Source: Flavobacteriaceae bacterium
GTDB taxonomy: Bacteria; Bacteroidota; Bacteroidia; Flavobacteriales; Flavobacteriaceae
Length of the DNA: 49,012 nt
Reading direction: 5' to 3'
Assembly (NCBI GenBank): GCA_002400885.1
Contig: NVRM01000008.1
Location: forward strand, 1 to 49,012
Every line of letters starts with the position of its first letter. Position 1 is the first letter of the stretch. Position numbers and translations under genes: made by a program. Positions 27,710 to 34,819 of the stretch are shown one piece after another. The notes under the pieces are model-generated. The model saw only the letters and a list, made by a program, of their open reading frames with translations, searched no databases and had not been told where the DNA came from.

Positions 27710-29791
27710 TTATAAGTTTAAGTTTGAAAAGGTGGAGGCTGGTAATCCTGCTTTATTGATTAAATTCCCTGTGGTATAAGGCTCGTAGCCATATTTTACA
27801 AAACGTGGGTTTTTAAGCTGTTTTACTGATAAAATTAGGGTGTTTCCTTTAATTTTAGCCATGGCAGGTTTGAACTTTAAATCGTTTCCTGCTATTTGGA
27901 TGTCGGTAAGCGGGGCATTGTTTATCGTTTGTAAGCCGTTAGCGTGGGTGAAATGAACGACTAAAGTATTCTTTTTGACGTTTATATAATCCAATGTTGG
28001 ACCAAAAAACTCCATTTTTTTGGAATAATTTTTCGCCAAAGAAATTAAAGATAAGCGGCGTCCTATTTCCCATTTTTTAGTAGGATGCACATCTGTTGGG
28101 TGTCCTAAATCGGAACTGACAGCCATACCTGTATTAGGGATGGATTGTAGGCGGTTTTGCGCAGCTCTAAATTGTCCCCATGTTGGGCGATTGAGACTGC
28201 TTAATTGTACAAAATAAAAAGGCATTTTTGGTTTATTCCAAGTAGTTCTCCAATCTGTGACTAATTGTTTAAAAAGTAGGGAATGAAACTGGGGACGTTC
28301 TGCGTTAGACTCTCCTTGGTACCAAATTACACCAGCTATATTAAAGTGTTGTAGTGGGGAAATTCCTGCATCATAAAGGAAGGTGGGGTCAAAAGGATGG
28401 CGTGCCTTGAGTCCTGTACTTTTTAGCTTTTTAAAATTTTCTGTTTTTCGTTCACTAAGCCAAGGCTGTACCATAGGATGAAAATAAGTATCGTTTAGTA
28501 AATCTACTGTCGGGTGACTTGTTTCCATTGTTTTTCTGCTAATCCAACTTTGAGTAGGGGACCCTCCAACGGCATTGCAAATAATTCCTACAGGAACCCC
28601 TAAGCTTTTTTGTAGGTGATAGGCATAGGAGTAAGCAATAGCGGAAAATTCGGAAATATTATTGCGGTTGGCTTGCTGCCATCCATTGGTTTTAAAAAAA
28701 TCATCAGCATTGCAAGTGGCTAGTTTTTTTAGACTAAAAACACGTCCCTTGTTGGGCTGAGGAGTAAAGGCTATTAGGTGAATATTTGGGTTCATAGAAT
28801 CCTGTAAAACAGTTGTTGCATGTTCCATTCTTTTTGTTGAGAAAGCCATGTTAGATTGTCCGGAAGCAAGCCAAACTTCACCAATATATACCTTGTTTAG
28901 GATTATCTCTTTAGAAGTAGTAGTCTGGATTTTTAATTTAAAAGGGCCTCCAGCTTTCATTGCAGGAAATGTTACTTTCCAAGTGCCATCCGTAGCTACA
29001 ATGGCGTTTTTTTTGATATTATTGAAACGAATAGTAAGGGTTTCTGCTGCATTTGCTGTTCCGGAAATCACGATAGGTTGATTGCGTTGTAACACCATGT
29101 TTTCTCCAAATAAAAGCCCCAGTTTAAGTCCTCCGTAATCTCCAGTAATGGCTCCATAAGATTTTTGTGCAATTATTTTGGCTCCATTTTTATCGGGATG
29201 TAAATCATCGGAGTAATATTCTGGGAAACGCTCTAGTGAATGTTGTAAATCTATGATGTCTACCTCGGCAAGTACACTTATTTCCTTAATTTTTAATTGG
29301 ATTTCTTGGTAGCTTTCTCGCATACCTTCCTCAAACCAATGATGTCCAGAAAGGGAAGGAGTCATTTGACAAATAATTACTTTAGGAGTGCTTTTTAACT
29401 GTTGATAACTATGAATTAATTCTAAGTAATCGGCTATGAATTCTTCTTTATGTTGGGGCCAATTATTTAATCCTTGATCGTTTAATCCTAAATGGATGAT
29501 GACAATATTGGGTAAAAAATCCAATGAATTTTGATAGGCCGGTTTTTCTACATAAGGTTTGTGACCGTTTCTTAAGGCCGTAGCTCCTGAATGCCCAAAG
29601 TTTTTGACGGCATAATCAGGGCCTAATAATTCTTGTAATTGTACAGGGTAGGAATTTTCTGCGCGGTCTTTAATTTTAAATCCCCAAGTAACACTGTCTC
29701 CAACACAGGCAACCTTGGTTTGAGAAGTAATAATACTTGTAAAGCATAGCAGGACAAGAAAAAAGGAAAGGGTTGTTTTAGGTATATTCAT
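27710..29791 (-). CDS. Two-domain SGNH hydrolase plus sialate O-acetylesterase (SASA)
   Basis: 693 residues with a signal peptide (MNIPKTTLSFFLVLLCFTSIITSQ). N-terminal SGNH esterase (about 25-220): CVGDSVTWGF (Ser33), HSGATALRNG, IHLGLNDQG and DLHPDKNGAK. Then a beta-rich linker (GENMVLQRNQPIVISGTA) and a C-terminal sialate 9-O-acetylesterase domain: LASGQSNMAFS (nucleophile Ser), AVGGSPTQSWIS, IWYQGESNAERP and DVHPTKKWEIGRRL with the catalytic His. The two esterase units may act on different O-acetyl positions. It is the first gene of the esterase-GH20-esterase unit, with an operator and candidate promoter about 230 bases upstream. Confidence 0.93.
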   Translation of the reverse strand: MNIPKTTLSFFLVLLCFTSIITSQTKVACVGDSVTWGFKIKDRAENSYPVQLQELLGPDYAVKNFGHSGATALRNGHKPYVEKPAYQNSLDFLPNIVIIHLGLNDQGLNNWPQHKEEFIADYLELIHSYQQLKSTPKVIICQMTPSLSGHHWFEEGMRESYQEIQLKIKEISVLAEVDIIDLQHSLERFPEYYSDDLHPDKNGAKIIAQKSYGAITGDYGGLKLGLLFGENMVLQRNQPIVISGTANAAETLTIRFNNIKKNAIVATDGTWKVTFPAMKAGGPFKLKIQTTTSKEIILNKVYIGEVWLASGQSNMAFSTKRMEHATTVLQDSMNPNIHLIAFTPQPNKGRVFSLKKLATCNADDFFKTNGWQQANRNNISEFSAIAYSYAYHLQKSLGVPVGIICNAVGGSPTQSWISRKTMETSHPTVDLLNDTYFHPMVQPWLSERKTENFKKLKSTGLKARHPFDPTFLYDAGISPLQHFNIAGVIWYQGESNAERPQFHSLLFKQLVTDWRTTWNKPKMPFYFVQLSSLNRPTWGQFRAAQNRLQSIPNTGMAVSSDLGHPTDVHPTKKWEIGRRLSLISLAKNYSKKMEFFGPTLDYINVKKNTLVVHFTHANGLQTINNAPLTDIQIAGNDLKFKPAMAKIKGNTLILSVKQLKNPRFVKYGYEPYTTGNLINKAGLPASTFSNLNL

Positions 29792-30016
29792 CTGTAGGGT
29801 TTGTCTAAAATCATTGTTTAATACTCAGCTAGAAGCGCCTATTGTTTTGATAGCCTACCCTCCAAGTATGCGTTTTTATGGGGTCCATTGGTATTTAAAA
29901 TAGAAGTATGGCCAGGTTTGTACTGTTTTTTATTACTGTAAGCAAACGGTTCTATTTGAATTTAAGGACGTATTAGGAAGAAGCTTATTGTGTTCTTCAT
30001 AATAAAATAAATACAT

Positions 30017-30029
30017 TATGTATAACATA
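30017..30029 (-). promoter_or_regulatory. Predicted GntR operator, esterase-GH20 operon
   Basis: TATGT-ATA-ACATA on the plus strand. One base upstream on the minus strand lies TACATTTG (30031-30038), a TAnnTTTG element, so the operator covers the expected transcription start. No -33 TTG seen. The leader to the ATG would be about 230 bases. Confidence 0.75.
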
Positions 30030-30223
30030 ACAAATGTAAATGTTTTTTTGCACGTGGCTGCTCTTTCATTAAATTGTTTTGGAGGAAATTGGCTAAGAAC
30101 AGATTTGAGTATTCATTTAAAAATTTGGTTTTTTAAATGAAGCTCTAAACTGATGAATAACAATTTGGCAACTAATTTTTAAGTATAAATACTCAAACTT
30201 AATACCTAACATCTATTTCTCTA

Positions 30224-30309
30224 TTTTGGGCGTTACCCAAGGGGGTCGGGCTATCCGCTATATCTTTTTTTTAAAAGAAAAAAAGGATGCCGCTACTATC
30301 CCTAACGCG
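30224..30309 (+). repeat. Dispersed repeat family 1, copy A
   Basis: Left arm ending CGGGCTATCCGCTATATC, an A/T-rich hairpin tip, and right arm GGATGCCGCTACTATCCC followed by TAACGC. Nearly identical to the copies at 34647 and 39812, with the same arms as the copy at 48768. Confidence 0.9.
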
Positions 30310-30489
30310 AAGAAGATATTAGAAGTGAGAGATATTAGAAATGAGAGTGGAATTCTGTATGGAAAAACATCTTTTAGTAAATAAATAGTAGGTTTTAATA
30401 AGTAGATTCTCAACTGGACGGAGCTTTTTTACACTGCCCCGATGTCTCGAGGGGGACAACCCGCCTTCGCGGGAATGAAGGATGCGTAT

Positions 30490-30608
30490 GGATACACAAT
30501 GTGTAATGATCGTTGGGTGACAGTCCGTATGTGAGAGGATGACGGATACGGGTGGATATACAGTATGTAATGATAGTTGGGATGATAGTTCACCTGTGAG
30601 AGGATGAC
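30490..30608 (+). repeat. Degenerate two-copy tandem repeat, 64-base period
   Basis: GGATACACAATGTGTAATGA at 30490 recurs as GGATATACAGTATGTAATGA at 30554, and GTGAGAGGATGAC occurs at the end of both units. It follows a GC-rich hairpin element around 30470. Confidence 0.6.
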
Positions 30609-30635
30609 AAAGGCGGATGGAGGGGTTTTATAAAA

Positions 30636-30682
30636 GAGAAAAACGAAGCTAATTTCTAGTTTTTTTAGAAATCAACTTCGTT
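30636..30682 (-). terminator. Terminator downstream of lrgB
   Basis: AACGAAG and ATTTCTA segments pair across a short loop over about 17 base pairs with three wobbles or mismatches. On the minus strand a T-run follows. Confidence 0.8.
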
Positions 30683-30731
30683 TATTGTATGTTTTAAGAG
30701 TATCCTTGGGCGGATGTTACTTTGTAAAGTG

Positions 30732-31433
30732 CTAGGCAAATTGTAAAATTAGTTGAACAAGATAGGGCGTAACAACTGCGGTAATTAAACCGTTAATACA
30801 CATGGCAAGTCCGCTATAGGCACCTGCTAATGGATCTAATTCAATGGCGCGTGCCGTTCCAATACCATGAGCTGCCGTACCCAATGCCGTTCCAATTGCG
30901 TTGCTGCTTTTAATTTTTAAAAAACGGAGTAGTTCTACGCCAAAAGCATTTCCGAAAATACCTACGGCAATTACAACAACGGCCGTAATGGAGGGAATTC
31001 CCTTTGTTATTTTTGTGATTTCTATGGCAATAGGCGTGGTCACAGATTTTGCTGCCAAAGAACGTGTAATTATTTCTGGAGCATGTAGCAGAATGGATAA
31101 AACGATGACGGTAATAATACTGATAGTTCCTCCAACAGCTACGGCAGTTATAAATGGTTTGAGGTTGCTTTTGATTTGTTCAAATTTTTCGTAAAACAAT
31201 ACGCCTAAAGCTACAATGGTAGGGCTTAAGAAAAAGCTAAGGTATTTAGCACCGTTATTATAGGTGTCAAAATCTACGGATACACACTCTAGGAATGTAA
31301 TAATAGCTACCATGGATACCAATACGGGGTTCAGAAAAACGTAGTTAAACCTTTTCTTTAGTCGTTGAGCAATGTAAAAAGCGAGGATGGTAATAAAGAA
31401 ACCAAAGACGGGTAAATCATAGAAATGGATCAT
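30732..31433 (-). CDS. lrgB: LrgB/CidB-family membrane protein
   Basis: 233-residue polytopic membrane protein. The family signatures are clear: LNPVLVSMV near the N-terminus, SFFLSPTIVALGVLFYEKFEQIK, the block SLAAKSVTTPIAIEITKITKGIPSITAVVVIAVGIFGNAFG, and GTALGTAAHGIGTARAIELDPLAGAYSGLAMCINGLITAVVTPYLVQ. LrgB was first described as a holin-associated autolysis factor in Staphylococcus; LrgAB-type systems in Bacillus and Streptococcus transport pyruvate. Its start overlaps the lrgA stop by four bases. It lies inside the sialic acid locus, whose lyase makes pyruvate, so a pyruvate role is an attractive inference. Confidence 0.93.
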   Translation of the reverse strand: MIHFYDLPVFGFFITILAFYIAQRLKKRFNYVFLNPVLVSMVAIITFLECVSVDFDTYNNGAKYLSFFLSPTIVALGVLFYEKFEQIKSNLKPFITAVAVGGTISIITVIVLSILLHAPEIITRSLAAKSVTTPIAIEITKITKGIPSITAVVVIAVGIFGNAFGVELLRFLKIKSSNAIGTALGTAAHGIGTARAIELDPLAGAYSGLAMCINGLITAVVTPYLVQLILQFA

Positions 31434-31765
31434 TTTTTCTCTAGTTTTTGTTGAATAATTGCAGTGAGGTATAGCGTGATTATGGTGCTAATAAGGCTGG
31501 CGAAAATAATCGGAATCCAATTTTCTTTTAAAACGTCAAAATAGACCATCATTCCAACGCCATAAGGAATAAAAAAGAGCACCATATATTTTATAAGTGC
31601 GTCTGCGGCGGGTTTTACTGTTGATAATTTGATGATTTTTAATTTTAAACAGGTAAAAATTAAAATCATAGCAATGATGTTTCCTGCTATTGGAATATTG
31701 AATACGTATTTGATAATTTCTCCTAAGGCAAGAAAGGAAAAAATATACACAAGTGATTTGTACAT
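31430..31765 (-). CDS. lrgA: LrgA/CidA-family membrane protein
   Basis: Small membrane protein with about four helices. The start MYKSLVYIFSFLALGEII (111 residues) is preferred; the frame opens 10 codons earlier at 31795, but that start falls in the loop region of a terminator hairpin. Family features: IPIAGNIIAMILIFTCLKLKII (canonical PG-x2-G-x2 region, here P-I-A-GN) and LIKYMVLFFIPYGVGMMVYFDVLKEN. It pairs with LrgB to form a two-component membrane carrier or holin-like complex. Directly follows the sialidase gene but with a terminator in between, so expression may depend on partial readthrough. Confidence 0.88.
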   Translation of the reverse strand: MYKSLVYIFSFLALGEIIKYVFNIPIAGNIIAMILIFTCLKLKIIKLSTVKPAADALIKYMVLFFIPYGVGMMVYFDVLKENWIPIIFASLISTIITLYLTAIIQQKLEKK

Positions 31766-31773
31766 GTCTATAA

Positions 31774-31821
31774 TAAAAAATTTCCCAAAGGTCACTATTT
31801 CTAGTGATATTGGGAAATTTT
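31774..31821 (-). terminator. Terminator between sialidase and lrgA
   Basis: AAAATTTCCCAA (31777-31788) pairs perfectly with 31810-31821, with an inner TCACT/AGTGA pair; the minus strand ends in a T-run. It would attenuate sialidase transcription into lrgAB. Confidence 0.85.
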
Positions 31822-31835
31822 AAGGGTATTAATGG

Positions 31836-32969
31836 TTATTTTTTAATGCGAGATGGTTTTTTGTATTTGTCTGCTCCATCTGTCAGCCATTTTAAAGAAA
31901 AGCTTACAAAAGGATTTTTCTTGTATTCGTCTTGTTCGAAAAACAAACCTATATCTCCATTTTTTAAGATGGTTAGGGAAGAATAAGCAGCGCTTCCTGT
32001 GTAAATTGTTTTTCCTTCTGTCCACGTTTTTCCTTCGTCATAACTCACACGAACCGTCATATTACTACGTCCTTTTTTACGTTTTGCATTGGAAAATAAC
32101 AAGCGGTTTTTCTTGTAACCATCTTTAATCGCTGTATAGCGGATAATACTTCCGTTACATCCTGGATCAATTAATTGTTCTTCAGGACTGGTGGTCCATG
32201 TTTTTCCTTCATCGGAGGATAGGTGTACATAGCGCATTCCTTTTCCGTTTGCTCTGGCGTTTACCATCCAGTCTCCATTGGCTAATTCTATAATTTTAGA
32301 TTCGTCAGCTGGCGAAATAGGGGTGTCAATAAAATACCAAGATTTTCCGTGGTCGTCACTAGCAAATATGTGCATACCGCTATTTAAATTTACCATACAG
32401 TGTAGTAGTTTACCAGAGCGTGTTTGAATTCCACGACCTGAGGTGATGAATTTAAAATCTTTATGCCATGCTGGTTTTGCTATTTGAGAGGTGATATCTA
32501 CAGGTTCAGACCAGGTTTTTCCATTGTCACTACTTTTTACCATGTGTAAATAATAGATGTTTTTTTCGGTATCTAAGTTCATGTAGTTGTAAAAAAGGAA
32601 AATTTCCTTGGTTTCCATATCTACAATCATAGAGGGGTCGGAAGCTGATTTTCCTAGCGGGAAATCAACCACAGTTTCTATTTTAGACCATTTTTTACCA
32701 TTATTAGTACTTCTTCGGATAACAATATTAATGTCCTTACTCCATTTTAAATCTCCACAAGAAGGAACACGCTCATCAATAGCTGCAATTAAATCACCAT
32801 TTGGTGCCGTAACAATGGCAGGGATTCTATAACAACTAATGGCGTCATTATCGGTTGCATTAAAAAGATCGTTGTAGTGTCTAACACCTTTTGAGATCTT
32901 ATGTGTTGCTTTTTGAGCAAAGGCTCCAATAGAACATGCTATTAAAACTATGAGGGTTATTTTTTTCAT
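31836..32969 (-). CDS. Secreted exo-alpha-sialidase, GH33
   Basis: Releases terminal sialic acid from glycoconjugates. 377 residues with signal peptide MKKITLIVLIACSIGAFAQ. The catalytic beta-propeller shows the RIP motif as SCYRIPAIV (Arg48), the acid/base region IAAIDER, and five Asp boxes: RSTNNGKKW, KSSDNGKTW, ASDDHGKSW, LSSDEGKTW and VSYDEGKTW. FLFYNYMN and GSIIRYTAI fit further active-site strands. No lectin domain or N-terminal CBM as found in larger Bacteroides sialidases, so it is a compact single-domain enzyme. The mature product is probably periplasmic or surface exposed. No TAnnTTTG element is evident directly upstream, so it may be transcribed with the creatininase-family gene. 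Confidence 0.95.
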   Translation of the reverse strand: MKKITLIVLIACSIGAFAQKATHKISKGVRHYNDLFNATDNDAISCYRIPAIVTAPNGDLIAAIDERVPSCGDLKWSKDINIVIRRSTNNGKKWSKIETVVDFPLGKSASDPSMIVDMETKEIFLFYNYMNLDTEKNIYYLHMVKSSDNGKTWSEPVDITSQIAKPAWHKDFKFITSGRGIQTRSGKLLHCMVNLNSGMHIFASDDHGKSWYFIDTPISPADESKIIELANGDWMVNARANGKGMRYVHLSSDEGKTWTTSPEEQLIDPGCNGSIIRYTAIKDGYKKNRLLFSNAKRKKGRSNMTVRVSYDEGKTWTEGKTIYTGSAAYSSLTILKNGDIGLFFEQDEYKKNPFVSFSLKWLTDGADKYKKPSRIKK

Positions 32970-33052
32970 TATTTAAGGGTTTAATTATTATTACTGTAAC
33001 TTTTGTAAAAACCGGGGACTGTTATTTTAAGGTTGATATTCTTGATTAATAA

Positions 33053-33120
33053 ACGCTATTCTCGATACATTTTTTTTGTAATTTTAAACAAAATCATAAA
33101 AAAAAGCACTCGAATTGACG
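33053..33120 (-). repeat. Dispersed repeat family 2, copy 1
   Basis: On the minus strand CGTCAATTCGAGTG at one end and TATCGAGAATAGCG at the other, with an A/T-rich middle. Inverted relative to copy 2, which starts 57 bases away. Confidence 0.7.
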
Positions 33121-33176
33121 CTTAGGTTCTCTTGTCGTTTTTATCTAAAATCTTAATCATTAAAATATACATGCAA

Positions 33177-33246
33177 CGTCAGTTCGAGTGATTTAGAGAC
33201 TGTTTTCGATAGAAAAGAGATGTAAAATTGTATCGAGAACAGAGTG
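33177..33246 (+). repeat. Dispersed repeat family 2, copy 2
   Basis: CGTCAGTTCGAGTG, then ACTGTTTTCG, AGATGTAAAATTG and TATCGAGAACAGAGTG. Most blocks match the copy at 40241 in inverted orientation. Confidence 0.8.
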
Positions 33247-33266
33247 ATTATAAAAAACACTACCAA

Positions 33267-34040
33267 CTACTCATACATATCATCCAGGTCAGCATGATGT
33301 AGCTCTTCAAAAAATGAACCAATCATTGCAATGACTACTTTTAAAAATGTAGCTCCTTTTTCTTTAGTCGCCATTTTTGGGTTTCCAACACCGGTATCTT
33401 CCGTTATTTTTGTCCATTCGCGTTGGGCGGTTACCCAGCCTTGTTTGAGTCCTGTTATTTTAAACGATTTGGCATTGGCATCTCCGGCTTCTTCTAGTGG
33501 AAGGACTAATTCTGGGGTCAAATGCATCATTACGGCGGTTTCTAATTCGCCCGCATGGTCTCCTGGTTCGTCAAAATATTTTTTAGTATCTGTAACTTGC
33601 CACCAATTAAGAGAGCAGATAAATACCTTTGGGTATTCCAAGCTTAATTCTCGGATAATTTGCTTGAAATTATTACCGCCATGGGCATTTACGATCACTA
33701 GTTTACGAATGTTCTGATGGTCGAGTACTTGTACGATGTCTCTGATAATAGCATGTTGCGTACTTGGGTTCATGTTCATGCACAAGGAAACATCCATTTG
33801 TCCTGTGTTCACCCCATAGGCAATGGTGGGGAGTACGATAGGTTTTGCGCCTTTTTCCCAAGCTAATTTAGCTGCCTCAATGGCCACATGTTCTGCTTGG
33901 ATATTATCGGTTCCATAAGGTAAGTGGTAATTGTGAGCTTCTGTAGCTCCCCAAGGTAAAATGGCTACTTGGTACTTTTCTGTTTTTACAGATTTCCAAT
34001 TAGTTTCTTGTAATACGTAGGGTCTTGCTGTATTTTTCAT
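33267..34040 (-). CDS. Creatininase-family amidohydrolase
   Basis: 257-residue metal-dependent hydrolase of the creatininase superfamily. Metal-binding motifs are intact: ILPWGATEAHNYHLPYGTDN (Glu34, His36, Asp45 by analogy), VIVNAHGGNNFKQII, and PGDHAGELETAVMMHL with the metal Glu. Family members hydrolyse cyclic amides or formamides (creatinine, FAPy, mycofactocin precursors); some are found in sugar loci with unknown roles. It is the first gene after a locus operator and promoter and lies upstream of the sialidase, so it belongs to the sialic acid regulon, but its substrate cannot be read from sequence. Possibly an N-acyl or lactam derivative of sialic acid or hexosamine. Confidence 0.88.
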   Translation of the reverse strand: MKNTARPYVLQETNWKSVKTEKYQVAILPWGATEAHNYHLPYGTDNIQAEHVAIEAAKLAWEKGAKPIVLPTIAYGVNTGQMDVSLCMNMNPSTQHAIIRDIVQVLDHQNIRKLVIVNAHGGNNFKQIIRELSLEYPKVFICSLNWWQVTDTKKYFDEPGDHAGELETAVMMHLTPELVLPLEEAGDANAKSFKITGLKQGWVTAQREWTKITEDTGVGNPKMATKEKGATFLKVVIAMIGSFFEELHHADLDDMYE

Positions 34041-34154
34041 AAGCTAATTTAGGTTTTTTAAAAGAGGAGTATTGATAAGGCGACCTCTCGGTTTTTTGAA
34101 TGTATCTTTAGTTGTTATCACGCCTCCATAGTTTTTGTAATAAACAAGAGGTCT

Positions 34155-34167
34155 TATGTATAACATA
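34155..34167 (-). promoter_or_regulatory. Predicted GntR operator, creatininase-sialidase unit
   Basis: TATGT-ATA-ACATA on the plus strand. Four bases from the -7 element TATTTTTG (minus strand, 34172-34179). Confidence 0.8.
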
Positions 34168-34171
34168 TTGT

Positions 34172-34202
34172 CAAAAATACAGTTTTTTTAGCTGAAACAC
34201 AA
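34172..34202 (-). promoter_or_regulatory. Promoter of the creatininase-sialidase unit
   Basis: Minus strand TTG (34200-34202), 20 bases, TATTTTTG (34172-34179): a full match to the Bacteroidota promoter pattern. The transcription start would lie within the operator; the leader is about 120 bases. Confidence 0.75.
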
Positions 34203-34646
34203 ATATATATAGTACTTGATTTGTACGCTACCTGCTGCTTATACCTATTAATTAAAGGGAATGTTTAAAAATAAGTGCTGTTTTGTTTTTTCGCGAAGTA
34301 GTAGGGGAATAGGGCCTTGTTTTTAAGAGGGGTGTTTTGTGTAATTATGAAAAAAACTTATAAACTTGTTTGAGTAGGGGCTTAGGGATCTGTTATGTTT
34401 TCTGAGGCTGAAGAGGTGTAGAATTACAGGGTATAATTGTTTAAAAAAAGCTAAAAATGAGGGTGTATTTAAGCGTTAATTTTTGGGGATACTAAAACTT
34501 AGAGAGTAATTATCTGCTAATTATAGTAGCAGGTAAAACAGGAGGTTAATTCTAGTACCTGGCAGGTATTATAACCGAATAGAATAGGGCGGTAAGAATT
34601 ACAAAACACTCGGAATTCCTCGCTTATTTCTTTACGTTAGGTTTTT

Positions 34647-34730
34647 CGCGTTAGGGATAGCAGCGGCATCCTTTTTTTTCTTTCAAAAAAAAGATATAGC
34701 GGATAGCCCGCCCCTTTGGGAACGCCCAAA
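34647..34730 (-). repeat. Dispersed repeat family 1, copy B
   Basis: Inverted relative to copies A, C and D. The arms are the same as copy A with few changes; A/T-rich tip. Confidence 0.9.
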
Positions 34731-34757
34731 CAGATAAAAAATCAGCTAAAATCGGCT

Positions 34758-34798
34758 AAAAAAAAAGGGAGTATCCACAACAGATCTCCCCTTTTTTA
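34758..34798 (-). terminator. Rho-independent terminator of susCD
   Basis: On the minus strand AAAAGGGGAG pairs with CTCCCTTTT and is followed by a T-run; 22 bases past the susD stop. Confidence 0.85.
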
Positions 34799-34819
34799 AA
34801 TCTTTAAAATAATGATGTT

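Larger units (their letters stand above)
29792..30731. other. Long gene-free region between esterase operon and lrgB
   Basis: Holds the operator and -7 element of the esterase operon (30017-30038), one copy of the hairpin-tipped dispersed repeat (30224-30309), a degenerate 64-base tandem repeat (30490-30608) with a nearby CCGCCTTCGCGGG hairpin, and the terminator of lrgAB. No coding sequence recognised. Confidence 0.6.
34041..34819. other. Gene-free region between susD and creatininase gene
   Basis: Contains the creatininase-gene promoter/operator (34155-34202), one inverted copy of repeat family 1 (34647-34730) and the susD terminator. The rest, 34210-34640, is AT-rich without recognisable coding sequence. 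Confidence 0.6.

Noticed and set aside
33331-33717. Plus-strand open frame of 128 codons
   Set aside because: Antisense shadow of the creatininase-family gene.
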